From the NCBI RefSeq assembly GCF_014197135.1, contig NZ_JACIFA010000007.1, positions 1 through 64,000 of the forward strand: a DNA stretch of 64,000 nt. The letters run 5' to 3'. Each line of letters starts with the position of its first letter. Positions within the stretch are counted from its first letter, which is position 1. The translations under genes and the position numbers were made by a program. The notes beneath the pieces are model-generated. The model was not told where the DNA came from. It did not search any database and was given only the letters and a program-made list of their open reading frames with translations. Shown here one piece after another: positions 1 to 10,013 of the stretch. The stretch comes from Sphingomonas zeae (GTDB lineage: Bacteria > Pseudomonadota > Alphaproteobacteria > Sphingomonadales > Sphingomonadaceae).

Positions 1-1
1 A

Positions 2-94
2 TGGATCGAGGACTACAACGACAACCACCCCCATTCAGGGCTCAAAATGCGTTCACCGCGCGAGCATCGCGCACTGGTTTCTGCAACCGCTTGA
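2..94 (+). mobile_element. 3' end of an IS3-family transposase OrfB (partial)
   Basis: Reading from base 2, the frame encodes 30 residues beginning WIEDYNDNHPHSGLKMRSPR and closing with TGA at 92-94. This is the characteristic C-terminal tail of IS3-family OrfB (DDE integrase fold), which follows the last catalytic Glu and includes the conserved YNxxHPHSxLxxxSP motif. The rest of the transposase lies to the left of the window, so nothing can be said about whether the copy is complete or active. The short non-coding stretch 95-123 that follows fits the right end of such an element. Recognition rests on the motif alone but it is distinctive. Confidence 0.82.
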
Positions 95-123
95 ACCCGT
101 CCGGTGAAACGGGGGCCAGATCA
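95..123. repeat. Probable right terminal inverted repeat of the IS3-family element
   Basis: Read inward on the minus strand the end begins TGATCTGGCCCCCGTTTCAC, a G/C-tract-rich terminus starting with TGA, as is usual for IS3-family ends. The boundary is placed at 123/124 because the integrase reading frame on the minus strand is intact up to exactly that point and then stops at the TGA that forms the tip of this repeat. The partner repeat is outside the window. Confidence 0.6.
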
Positions 124-925
124 ATGCACGCGCCCCATTTTCATCCGCTGGGCGGGGATCGTCCACAATGCTGCTTCAAGGTCGAGCTCCGACCAAGTCG
201 CCCCCCGGATTTCGCCCGACCGCGCCGCCGCCAGGATGAGCGCTTCCAGCGCAACGCGGCCAACGGTCGCCCGCTCGCCCAGCTTCTCGAGGAATTTTGG
301 CACGGATGCATAAGGCAGGGCCGCAAAATGGCTTTCCTTCTTGGGCTGACGAGGCAGCCCCTTGGAAAGCGACCGCATCGGCGCTTCGGTCGCGCGGAAC
401 CCGCGTGCGTAGGACCAGTCAAGAACGGTACCGATGCGTTGCCGAACGCGGCGCGCCGTTTCTGGCTTCGTCAGCCAGATGGGAGCCAATACGTCCCGTA
501 TTAGGGGGTCTTCGATTTCGCTGACCAAACGATCGCCCATTTTGGGGAAAGCGCAGGTCTTCAGCGTCGCTATCCACTGATCCTGATGCTTGCCGTTCTT
601 CCAAGCTTCCTTGTGTTCCTCATGGACCATCTCAGCGGCCCTGCGGAACGTCGGAATCACCTGCCGCTCCTGCTTCCGCTCCGCGACAGGGTCGATGCCT
701 TGTGCGATCTTCTGGCGCGTGAGGAACGCAGCCTACCTGGCGTCTTTGAGAGAAACTGCTTTTAGTGAGCCCAGCCCGATATCCTGGCGTTTTCCCTTAT
801 TCTGAACGCGAAGGACCCAGCTGGCTGCCCCTTTTACCGTTGATTTCGAGAAACACGCCGTCCCCGTCCGAATAGCGCCCGGGCTCGATCAGCGATCGGA
901 TCTTGAGCGCAGTGAGCTTTCCCAT
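124..925 (-). pseudogene. Broken P4-type tyrosine integrase, interrupted by an IS
   Basis: Tyrosine recombinase of a tRNA-targeting integrative element. The ATG at 925 has a GAGGTG ribosome-binding site and starts MGKLTALKIRSLIEPGRYSD, the N-terminal DUF4102 arm-binding domain of P4-like integrases. Three lesions are visible: an extra A in the A-run at 832-835 shifts the frame (after ...EINGK); an in-frame TAG at 733-735 (DAR*AAFLTRQ); and the IS3-family end at 123/124, which cuts the protein after MKMGRVH. The core-binding domain and the first catalytic Arg (AARSGEIRGATWSEL) are present. The distal catalytic HxxR and Tyr are not in the window. The longest uninterrupted frame runs 121-660. 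It lies just downstream of the tRNA-Ser and points away from it, the usual arrangement for this class. Confidence 0.85.
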
Positions 926-1079
926 GCCACCTCACCTCAGTTTTTCCCCAAACTCTTCCCCACACTTCACGTGGGATTGCGTCGGATCGAGTGAAACGCA
1001 GCGACACCAAAAAACCGCTGATTTCTGGGCTCTTATGGCAGGTTTTTGGGAGTTTCGCGAGCCCCACAGGGCATGAAAA

Positions 1080-1108
1080 TGGCGGAGCGGGAGGGATTCG
1101 AACCCTCG
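1080..1108. other. Putative attachment site at the tRNA-Ser 3' end
   Basis: P4-type integrases usually recombine into the T-arm/acceptor 3' portion of tRNA genes and regenerate the tRNA. This stretch covers the T-loop and 3' acceptor of the tRNA-Ser, with the integrase remnant immediately beyond. The matching copy at the other end of the element would lie left of the window, so the exact core cannot be fixed. Confidence 0.4.
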
Positions 1109-1170
1109 ATACGGTTTTGCCGTATACTCACTTTCCAGGCGAGCGCCTTCGACCACTCGGCCACCGCTCC
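1080..1170 (-). tRNA. tRNA-Ser (anticodon GGA)
   Basis: The minus strand reads GGAGCGGTGGCCGAGTGG at the 5' end and CCGCTCC-G-CCA at the 3' end, giving a 7-bp acceptor stem with an encoded CCA (1080-1082). The anticodon loop is CTGGAAA (anticodon GGA, codons UCC/UCU). A long variable arm with GTATACGG-type pairing identifies a class II serine tRNA, and the T-arm GGTTCGAATCC is canonical. The degraded integrase begins about 155 bases beyond its 3' end, so the 3' part of the tRNA is the likely attachment site. Confidence 0.95.
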
Positions 1171-1266
1171 GCATGAGTCCATGCCTGGAAGACGCGCCCC
1201 TAATGCGCTTCCACGCCCCGCGCAAGCAATTGCGTGTGCCGCTTTGCTGGGGCAGTCTGCTCGGCG

Positions 1267-2133
1267 ATGACGATCGCGCTCTTGTTCGCCGCGCTTCTGG
1301 CGCAGGCTTCGCCCTCCCCCGCTCCCGCCGCACAGGCGGGTGATCCCTTGCCTGGCGACTGGATCGCGGTGCCCGATGACGAGTTGCTGGTCTTCACGCT
1401 GGCCAATGGGCGGACGGTGACGGTGCGGCTGGCGCCGGGGCGGGCGCCGGTCCATGTCGCCAATATCCGGGCATTGGCGCGCGCCCATTGGTGGGATGCG
1501 GGGACCAGCGTCTATCGCGTGCAAGAGAATTACGTCGCGCAATGGGGCGACGCGACCGAAAAGAAGTCGCTGCCCGTCGGCATCGTCGCCAATCCCCCGG
1601 CCGAATATGTCCGCAGCGGCAACAGCGCGACTGCCCGGTTGAGCAAGCCCGACCCCTATGCAGCCTGGGCGGGCTATAGCCTTGACGGCTGGCCGCTGGC
1701 GGGGGACGCCACCAGCGAGTGGGTGCCGCATTGTTATGGCATGGTCGGGGTCGCCCGCGACCTGGCGCCCAGCACGGGGAGCGGCGCCGAGCTCTATACG
1801 ATCATCGGCCACTCGCCGCGTGGGCTGGACCGCAATATCGCGGTGGTCGGCCGGGTGGTCGACGGGATGGATGCGCTTTCCACCCTGCCGCGCGGGACGG
1901 GCGACCTGGGGTTCTACAAGGACGAAGGGCAACGGCTGGCCATCGTCTCGGCGCGACTGGCGAGCGATCTGCCCGCCGCCCAGCGCCCGCATTTCCAGTA
2001 TCGCGAGACCGCCTCGCCGCGCTTTGCCGCGTGGATCAAGGGACGGGAGAATCGGAACAACGACTTCTTCACCGTGCCTGCGGGGGGTGTGGATATTTGC
2101 GCAGCTTTGCCGCCGGTTCGGAAAGCCCCTTGA
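1267..2133 (+). CDS. Periplasmic cyclophilin-type peptidyl-prolyl isomerase
   Basis: 288 aa. Probable cis-trans prolyl isomerase acting on proteins in the periplasm. The chosen ATG opens a clear signal peptide (MTIALLFAALLAQASPSPAP); an in-frame ATG further upstream at 1234 would bury it. A cyclophilin fold follows: the TVTVRLAPGRAPVHVANI strand, VYRVQENYVAQWGD, which keeps the Arg and Gln of the active-site RxxxxxxQxGD motif, and a C-terminal NIAVVGRVVDGMDALSTL. The sequence is divergent (W-rich AHWWDAGTS instead of the usual FYDGTxFHR) with a long C-terminal extension after the fold, as in several sphingomonad homologues. It stands alone, between the tRNA and the convergent acs. Confidence 0.82.
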   Translation: MTIALLFAALLAQASPSPAPAAQAGDPLPGDWIAVPDDELLVFTLANGRTVTVRLAPGRAPVHVANIRALARAHWWDAGTSVYRVQENYVAQWGDATEKKSLPVGIVANPPAEYVRSGNSATARLSKPDPYAAWAGYSLDGWPLAGDATSEWVPHCYGMVGVARDLAPSTGSGAELYTIIGHSPRGLDRNIAVVGRVVDGMDALSTLPRGTGDLGFYKDEGQRLAIVSARLASDLPAAQRPHFQYRETASPRFAAWIKGRENRNNDFFTVPAGGVDICAALPPVRKAP

Positions 2134-2156
2134 TTCGATCGGGCGTGGCCTCTGAA

Positions 2157-2220
2157 TTCGCTCAGGGTGAACGGGGCGAGCGAATGCAGATCGCCTCCAA
2201 CAGCCGTTCAACCTGAGCGG
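2157..2220. repeat. Intergenic inverted repeat, family 1 (TTCGCTCAGG type)
   Basis: The arms are 2157-2174 (TTCGCTCAGGGTGAACGG) and 2204-2220 (CCGTTCAACCTGAGCGG), nearly complementary and separated by about 29 bases. A third copy of the arm occurs at 58571-58588 (17 of 18 bases identical after inversion). Its position between convergent genes and its recurrence suggest a REP-like element; it could also help terminate transcription of the cyclophilin gene. Confidence 0.65.
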
Positions 2221-2223
2221 AAA

Positions 2224-2250
2224 CGGGGCCGCTTCACCGAAGCAGCCCCG
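2224..2250 (-). terminator. Hairpin terminator downstream of acs
   Basis: CGGGGC-c-GCTTC pairs with GAAGC-a-GCCCCG across a 3-base loop, with one internal mismatch. It begins 7 bases after the acs stop codon. The minus-strand tail is only TTT, so it may be an imperfect intrinsic terminator. Confidence 0.5.
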
Positions 2251-2257
2251 CCCCAAA

Positions 2258-4210
<1,953 letters not shown>

Positions 4211-4276
4211 GCCTGTCTCTCCTTTATGTTTTGCGAAGCTTTAGCAGTCGAACATCACAATTGCCTATCGGCTCCG

Positions 4277-4291
4277 TGACAAAGCGTGTCA
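4277..4291. promoter_or_regulatory. Inverted repeat TGACA-N5-TGTCA in the acs/kinase divergent gap
   Basis: A perfect 5-bp dyad with half-site centres 10 bases apart (one helical turn) lies 67 bases upstream of the acs start and about 210 bases upstream of the kinase. Geometry and place suit a dimeric regulator operator. The binding protein is not identifiable, and no other feature is seen in the 289-base gap. Confidence 0.35.
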
Positions 4292-4499
4292 TGTGAAGCG
4301 CTATGCATGGCCGATCAAAATGTCGTCGCCGTGGCGACTGATCGGCATAATGGCTGGCCGGCTCTATCAAGACAAGAGTGGCACTGCTGCCACATTTCCA
4401 TCCATCCAGAGCAAGATGCCGCCCGGTCCCTCTATTCCTGCCGTAAAAGCAACGCTACAGCGATAAGGGCGCCGGGTTTCGAGGGGAGACGGACCGAGC

Positions 4500-7028
4500 A
4501 TGATCGCGACTGCCCACGACCCTGCCGACATCCCCGCCGGTTTTGCCGCTGTTCTGGCGCGCAGTGGCGAGATCGGTCGGCTGATCGCGGGCCATGACTG
4601 GGCCGCGACCCCGCTGGGACCGATTTCTCAGTGGCCGCAAAGCCGGCTGACCGCGATCGCCATCGCGCTCGCCTCCTCGATTCCGATCGCCACCATCTGG
4701 GGGCCGGAGGGCATCCTGATCTACAATGCGGGCTATGCCGAGTTTTCGGGCGACCGGCATCCGGCGATGCTGGGCGCGCCGCTGGTCGGGATATGGCCCG
4801 AGGCGGCGCCCTTCAACGCGCAGGTCATCGTAGAGGGGCTGGCAGGCCGCACGCTCGCCTATCGGGATCAGGCGATGCTGCTCGATCGCGACGGCCGGCC
4901 CGAGCAGCATTGGCTGGACCTGGACTATACCCCCATCGCCGACGAAACCGGCCGCCCGGCGGGGATCATGGCGACGGTGATCGACAGCAGCGCCCGGATG
5001 CGCGATCGGCAGGATCGCGAGATCGCGCTGTCCGCCGCGCGTGAGAGCGAGGCCCGGTTCCGCAACGTCGCCGACCATGCCCCGATCATCATGTGGGTGA
5101 CCGATGCCGATGGGCATTGCACCTATATCAACCGCGCCTGGAGCGTGCAGACTGGGCAGAGCGTCGACCAGGGCATGGGCTTCGGCTGGATCAAGACGGT
5201 CCATGCCGAAGATCGTCAGACGGTCGAACAGGCCTTCCGCTCCGCCATCGCCGAAACGCGCGCATTCCAGACCGAATTCCGCCTCGCCCAGGCGACGGGC
5301 GGCTATCACTGGACGATGGTGACCGCCATCCCGCGCTTCGATGACGATGGCGCCTATCTCGGCATGATCGGCTCGGTGATCGACATTGACGAGCGCCGCC
5401 GGGCCGAGGCGACGCTGCGCGATGTCAATGCGGTGCTGGAGCGCCGGGTGATGGAGGCGCTGGCGGAGCGCAAGCTGTTCGCCGACATCATCGATTCGGC
5501 CGGTACGATGGTGCAGGTCCTGGGCTTCGACCATCGCTATCTGGCGATCAATCGCGCCGCCGCCGAGGATTTCGAACGCATTTTCGGCCTCCGCCCACAG
5601 ATCGGGCAGCACAAGAGCGAGGCGATGGCCCGCCGGCCCGAGATCCTGTCGATCATGCGCGACTATTGGACCCGCGCGCTGGCGGGCGAGGAATTCTCGG
5701 TCATCCAGGCGATGGACGACCAGAGCGGCGAGCGGCGGCATTATGAATTGCGCTTCAGCCCGCTGGTCTCCGCCGAGGGGACCCCGATCGGCGCCTATCA
5801 ATTCGCGACCGATGTCTCGGATTGGCTGGCACAGCAGGAGCGCCTGTCGGACATGGAGGCGCAGCTGCGCCAGAGCCAGAAGATGGAAGCGGTCGGTCAG
5901 TTGACCGGCGGCATCGCGCACGATTTCAACAATCTGCTCCAGGTCGTGGTCGGCAATCTGGAGATGCTCGACCGTTTCCTGCCGGCCGACGAACATCCGC
6001 GCGCCAGGCGGGCCGCGACCAATGCGATGACCGGCGCACGCCGCGCCGCGACGTTGACCCAGCGACTGCTGGCTTTTTCCCGACGGCAACCGCTGGCGCC
6101 GCAATCGGTCGATGCCCGGCGGCTGGTCGACGGCCTGTCGGATCTTCTGACCCGCACGCTGGGCGAGCAGGTCAGCCTGGCGGTCGAATCCGCCCCCGAC
6201 CTCTGGGCCGTGGAGGCCGATCCCAACCAGCTGGAAAGCGCGATCCTGAACCTCGCGGTCAATGCGCGCGACGCCATGCCGCATGGCGGCACCTTGTCGA
6301 TCACCATGCGCAACGCGACGCTCGACGGGCTGGCGACGATGGCGGCGGGGCCGGTCCCCTATCCCACCGATCCGGGCGATTATGTCGCGATCGACGTCAG
6401 CGACACCGGCATCGGCATGGACCGCGCGACACTGGGCCGGGTGTTCGAGCCGTTCTTCACCACCAAGGAGGTCGGCAAGGGCACGGGCCTGGGCCTGTCG
6501 ATGGTCTATGGCTTCGCGAAACAGTCGGGCGGCCAGGTGCAGATCGACTCGCATCCCGGCGAGGGAACCTGCGTATCCCTGTTCCTGCCGCGCTTCATGG
6601 GCCAGGAACACGCGCCGGGGGAGCCCCCTCAACCCGCATCGCACCCCACCCGCGGGTCGGAGACGATCCTGGTGGTCGAGGACGATGCCGATGTGCGCAA
6701 CTATTCGACCGAAGCCTTGCGCGAACTGGGCTATGATGTGGTCGAGGCCGAGGACGGCGCCTCGGCGCTGGCGCTGCTCGATGCACCCGATGCGTCGCGC
6801 ATCGCGCTGCTCTTTTCAGACGTGGTGCTGCCCGGCGGGATGACGGGGGCCGACCTGGCCTCCGCCGCGCGGTCGTTGCATCCTGAACTGAAAGTGCTGT
6901 TCACCACCGGCTATGCCCGCGACGTGATCGTCCATGGCGGACGGCTGGACGCCGGGGTCGCACTCATTACCAAGCCGTTCGACTTTGCCGACCTGGCGGC
7001 GCGCATTCGGGCCATGCTCGACGGTTGA
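4500..7028 (+). CDS. PAS hybrid histidine kinase with C-terminal receiver
   Basis: 842 aa, no obvious membrane segment. Order: an N-terminal PAS-like sensor region (about 20-165), a PAS/PAC domain (about 185-300, ...FRNVADHAPIIMWVTDADG), a short coiled link, a third PAS-like domain (about 325-440), a HisKA dimerisation box with phosphoacceptor His474 (TGGIAHDFNNLL), a HATPase with DTGIGM and GKGTGLGLSMVYG, and a receiver at about 690-842 with acidic VVEDDAD, phosphoacceptor Asp774 (LLFSDVVLPGG) and Lys in LITKPFD. The AHDFNN type H-box is typical of cytosolic PAS hybrid kinases. The ligand is unknown. It is divergent from acs, so a role in carbon or redox sensing is possible but unsupported. 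Confidence 0.9.
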   Translation: MIATAHDPADIPAGFAAVLARSGEIGRLIAGHDWAATPLGPISQWPQSRLTAIAIALASSIPIATIWGPEGILIYNAGYAEFSGDRHPAMLGAPLVGIWPEAAPFNAQVIVEGLAGRTLAYRDQAMLLDRDGRPEQHWLDLDYTPIADETGRPAGIMATVIDSSARMRDRQDREIALSAARESEARFRNVADHAPIIMWVTDADGHCTYINRAWSVQTGQSVDQGMGFGWIKTVHAEDRQTVEQAFRSAIAETRAFQTEFRLAQATGGYHWTMVTAIPRFDDDGAYLGMIGSVIDIDERRRAEATLRDVNAVLERRVMEALAERKLFADIIDSAGTMVQVLGFDHRYLAINRAAAEDFERIFGLRPQIGQHKSEAMARRPEILSIMRDYWTRALAGEEFSVIQAMDDQSGERRHYELRFSPLVSAEGTPIGAYQFATDVSDWLAQQERLSDMEAQLRQSQKMEAVGQLTGGIAHDFNNLLQVVVGNLEMLDRFLPADEHPRARRAATNAMTGARRAATLTQRLLAFSRRQPLAPQSVDARRLVDGLSDLLTRTLGEQVSLAVESAPDLWAVEADPNQLESAILNLAVNARDAMPHGGTLSITMRNATLDGLATMAAGPVPYPTDPGDYVAIDVSDTGIGMDRATLGRVFEPFFTTKEVGKGTGLGLSMVYGFAKQSGGQVQIDSHPGEGTCVSLFLPRFMGQEHAPGEPPQPASHPTRGSETILVVEDDADVRNYSTEALRELGYDVVEAEDGASALALLDAPDASRIALLFSDVVLPGGMTGADLASAARSLHPELKVLFTTGYARDVIVHGGRLDAGVALITKPFDFADLAARIRAMLDG

Positions 7029-7188
7029 GCCGCCGAACCGGCCCAGGACGTCCGGGCATTCCACGACCTCCTGAGGCTCCAGTCCGCCGGCTTTGATATA
7101 GAGTTACGGCGATCCGCGCGCCTCCGTCGGCGCCACGCACCCGAGATGGCGATTTGCGCGTTCAACGCGGCGCACAGAGAGGACAGGG

Positions 7189-8838
7189 ATGGCATCACGG
7201 TTTCGGCAATTCTGGAGCGAGGAGGAATGGTCCTTCGCCCCCCATGAACGGCCGACCATTCCCGGCTCGCCGGGCAATTTCGATCACCCCCACAGGCGGC
7301 GTATCGCCTATGGCGTGATAGCGGTGCTGATCGGGCTGACCGGCGGGCTCGGCAACGCGCTGGTCCAGGTCAATACGGTACAGTTGCAGGGCGCGCTCGG
7401 GCTCGACCCGACCGAGATCGCATGGCTGCCCATCGCCTATGTGATGACCAACGCGTCGATCAACCTGCTGCTCATCAAGTTTCGCCAACAATTCGGCCTG
7501 CGCCCCTTCGCGCTGCTGTTCTCGGGCCTTTATACGATCCTGGCCTTCGCGCATCTGTTCGTGCGCGATTTCACGACCGCCATTGCGGTGCGCGGGGCCA
7601 GCGGCATGGCCGCCGCCGCGCTGTCGTCGCTGGGCCTTTATTACATGATGCAGGCGCTGCCCGCGAAATGGCGGTTGAAGGCGATCGTGCTGGGCATCGG
7701 CGTGCCGCAATGCGCGACACCGCTGGCGCGGCTATTCTCGCCCGATCTGCTGGCCATGTCGCAGTGGCGCACGCTGTATCTGTTCGAGTTCGGACTGGCC
7801 GCGATCAGCCTGGCCGCGATCATCGCGCTACGCCTGCCCCCGACGCAGCGGCTCAAGGCGTTCGAACCGCTCGATTTCCTGACCTTTGCCCTTTACGCGC
7901 CCGCGATCGGACTGTTCTGCGCGGTGCTGGGCCAGGGGCGGCTGGTCTGGTGGACGCAGGCGGCATGGATCGGCTGGGCGCTGGTCATCGCCATCCCGCT
8001 GCTCGCGCTGGCCCTGTGGATCGAGCATTACCGCGCCAATCCGCTGCTCAACACCCGCTGGCTGGGGTCGATCGACATCGTGCGCTTCGCCATCGTCACG
8101 CTGATGGCGCGCATCGTGCTGTCGGAACAGAATTTCGGGGCGGTGGGCCTGCTGACCGTGCTGGGCCAGAATAATGACCAGTTCGGGACGCTTTTCACCA
8201 TCGCGTTCCTCGCCTCGGTGGCCGGCGTCATCATGAGCGCAGTGACGCTGGACGTGACGCGGCTGACCCATCCCGTGATGTTCGCGATCGGCCTGGTTGC
8301 GGTCGCCGCCTATGCCGACAGTTTCTCGACCAATCTGACCCGCGCGCCCGAGCTTTATGTGACGCAGGCGGTGATCGCCTTTTCGACCACCTTTTTCCTC
8401 GGCCCGTCGCTGTTGTTCGGCATGACCCGCGCGCTGCAACAGGGGGCGGGGCATGTCATCAGCTTCATCGCGCTGTTCGGGATGCTCAACTCGGTGGGCG
8501 GCCTGGGCGGCACCGCGCTGCTCGGCACCTATCAGGTGATGCGCGAAAAGACCCACAGCGCCGCCATCGTCCAGAATATCGACCCTACCGACCCGCAGGT
8601 GACCCAGCGTATTCAGGCGGGCGGCGCGCGGGTGTCGGGCGTGATCGGCGACCCCGCGCTCTCCCGCGCCGAGGGGGCCGCGCTGCTGTCGCAAGCCGCC
8701 ACGCGCGAGGCGAATATCCGCGCCTATAACGACGTCTTTCGACTGGTCGCAGCGCTGGCGGCGGCCGTCACCCTTTTCCTCGCGCTGCTGACCTGGCGGC
8801 GCGCGCATCGCGCCCGCGCGGCCAAGGTGCAGCCATGA
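7189..8838 (+). CDS. MFS efflux permease of a tripartite pump (EmrB-like)
   Basis: 549 aa inner-membrane transporter with an N-terminal cytosolic stretch (about 40 residues) and then about 14 hydrophobic segments, the DHA2 topology. It is the first gene of an operon with a HlyD-type adaptor (start codon overlapping this stop, 8835-8838) and an outer-membrane factor. This is the EmrB-EmrA-TolC layout that exports hydrophobic compounds directly across both membranes. The classical DHA2 motifs are weak, so substrate prediction is not possible. The gap 7029-7188 upstream shows no further gene. Confidence 0.85.
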   Translation: MASRFRQFWSEEEWSFAPHERPTIPGSPGNFDHPHRRRIAYGVIAVLIGLTGGLGNALVQVNTVQLQGALGLDPTEIAWLPIAYVMTNASINLLLIKFRQQFGLRPFALLFSGLYTILAFAHLFVRDFTTAIAVRGASGMAAAALSSLGLYYMMQALPAKWRLKAIVLGIGVPQCATPLARLFSPDLLAMSQWRTLYLFEFGLAAISLAAIIALRLPPTQRLKAFEPLDFLTFALYAPAIGLFCAVLGQGRLVWWTQAAWIGWALVIAIPLLALALWIEHYRANPLLNTRWLGSIDIVRFAIVTLMARIVLSEQNFGAVGLLTVLGQNNDQFGTLFTIAFLASVAGVIMSAVTLDVTRLTHPVMFAIGLVAVAAYADSFSTNLTRAPELYVTQAVIAFSTTFFLGPSLLFGMTRALQQGAGHVISFIALFGMLNSVGGLGGTALLGTYQVMREKTHSAAIVQNIDPTDPQVTQRIQAGGARVSGVIGDPALSRAEGAALLSQAATREANIRAYNDVFRLVAALAAAVTLFLALLTWRRAHRARAAKVQP

Positions 8839-10013
8839 CCGACACCCGATCGCCCGTCTCCCCCACGCCGATGACCGAGCAGGCCGCCGCCGAAGCGGGC
8901 GTACCCCCGCCCGCCCCCGCGCCGACGCCGCCGCCCGCACCCGCGCTGGCCTCCGGCTGGCGCCCGCCCTCGGGTGGCTGGCGTTCGCTGGCACTGATCG
9001 CACTGCTGGTCGTCGGCGGCATCGCGGCGGTTCTGGCGGCATGGCGGCTGCCGCCCTTTTCCACCGACCGCCAGTCGACCGACAATGCCTATGTGCGTGG
9101 CCGGACGACGGTGATCGCACCGCAGGTCAGCGGCTATGTCACCGCCGTGCTGGTCAAGGATTTCGAGACGGTGCGCGCAGGCCAGCCGCTGGTGAAGATC
9201 GACGACCGCATCTATCGCCAGCGCGTCGACCAGGCGAGCGCACAGGTCGCGGCGCAGGCAGCGACGCTCGCCAACAGCCGCCAGGCGCAGGCCTCGCGCA
9301 CCGCTAGCCTGGCCGCGCAGGACGCCGCGGTCAGCAATGCCGAGGCACAGTTGATGCGCGCGCAGGCCGACATGGCGCGGGTCAACGACCTCGTTACCGA
9401 CGGCTCTGTGTCCCTGCGCGAACGCGACCAGACGCTCGCCTCGCTCCGCCAGGCGCAGGCGGCGCTGCGTCAGGCCCGGGCGGCGCGCGAGATCGCCCGG
9501 CAGGACGTCCGCACCGTCCAGGTCGGGCGCGGCGGGCAGCAGGCAGGCGTGTCGGGTGCCGAAGCGGCCCGGCGGCTGGCGCAGATCGACCTCGCCAACA
9601 CCATCATCCGTGCGCCGGAGGATGGCCGCCTGTCCGAAGTCGGCGTGCGGCTGGGGCAATATGTCACGGCGGGATCGCAACTCATGTTCCTGGTGCCGCC
9701 CGAAACCTGGATCATCGCCAATTTCAAGGAAGCCCAGACCGCCCGCATGGCGGTGGGACAGCCCGCCAGCTTCACTGTCGACGGCTTGAGCAATGCGCGG
9801 CTGAAAGGTCATGTCGAGCGGATCTCGCCCGCCGCCGGTTCCGAATTCGCGGTGCTCAAGTCGGATAACGCCACCGGCAATTTCACCAAGGTGCCGCAGC
9901 GTATCGCGGTGCGCATCCGCGTCGATCCGGGCCAGCCATTAGCGGCACGCCTGCGTCCCGGCATGTCGGTGCAGGCGAGCGTCGACACGGCGGGTGGGCC
10001 GAAGGTGCGATGA
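8835..10013 (+). CDS. HlyD-family membrane-fusion protein (EmrA-like)
   Basis: 392 aa periplasmic adaptor linking the MFS permease to the outer-membrane channel. It has a Pro/Ala-rich cytosolic N-terminus (residues 20-45), one membrane anchor (about 50-70), a biotinyl-lipoyl-like half domain starting STDNAYVRGRTTVIAPQVSG, a long alpha-hairpin rich in Ala/Gln (about 130-250), the second lipoyl half TIIRAPEDGRLSEVGVRLGQ, and a beta-barrel region. Both flanking genes overlap it by 4 bases (ATGA), indicating translational coupling. Confidence 0.92.
   Translation: MTDTRSPVSPTPMTEQAAAEAGVPPPAPAPTPPPAPALASGWRPPSGGWRSLALIALLVVGGIAAVLAAWRLPPFSTDRQSTDNAYVRGRTTVIAPQVSGYVTAVLVKDFETVRAGQPLVKIDDRIYRQRVDQASAQVAAQAATLANSRQAQASRTASLAAQDAAVSNAEAQLMRAQADMARVNDLVTDGSVSLRERDQTLASLRQAQAALRQARAAREIARQDVRTVQVGRGGQQAGVSGAEAARRLAQIDLANTIIRAPEDGRLSEVGVRLGQYVTAGSQLMFLVPPETWIIANFKEAQTARMAVGQPASFTVDGLSNARLKGHVERISPAAGSEFAVLKSDNATGNFTKVPQRIAVRIRVDPGQPLAARLRPGMSVQASVDTAGGPKVR

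Noticed and set aside
4455..6644. Long minus-strand open frame opposite the hybrid kinase (about 730 codons)
   Set aside because: No motif or signal peptide; composition (Arg, His, Gln, Asp) typical of antisense shadow; the plus strand has an intact multidomain kinase.
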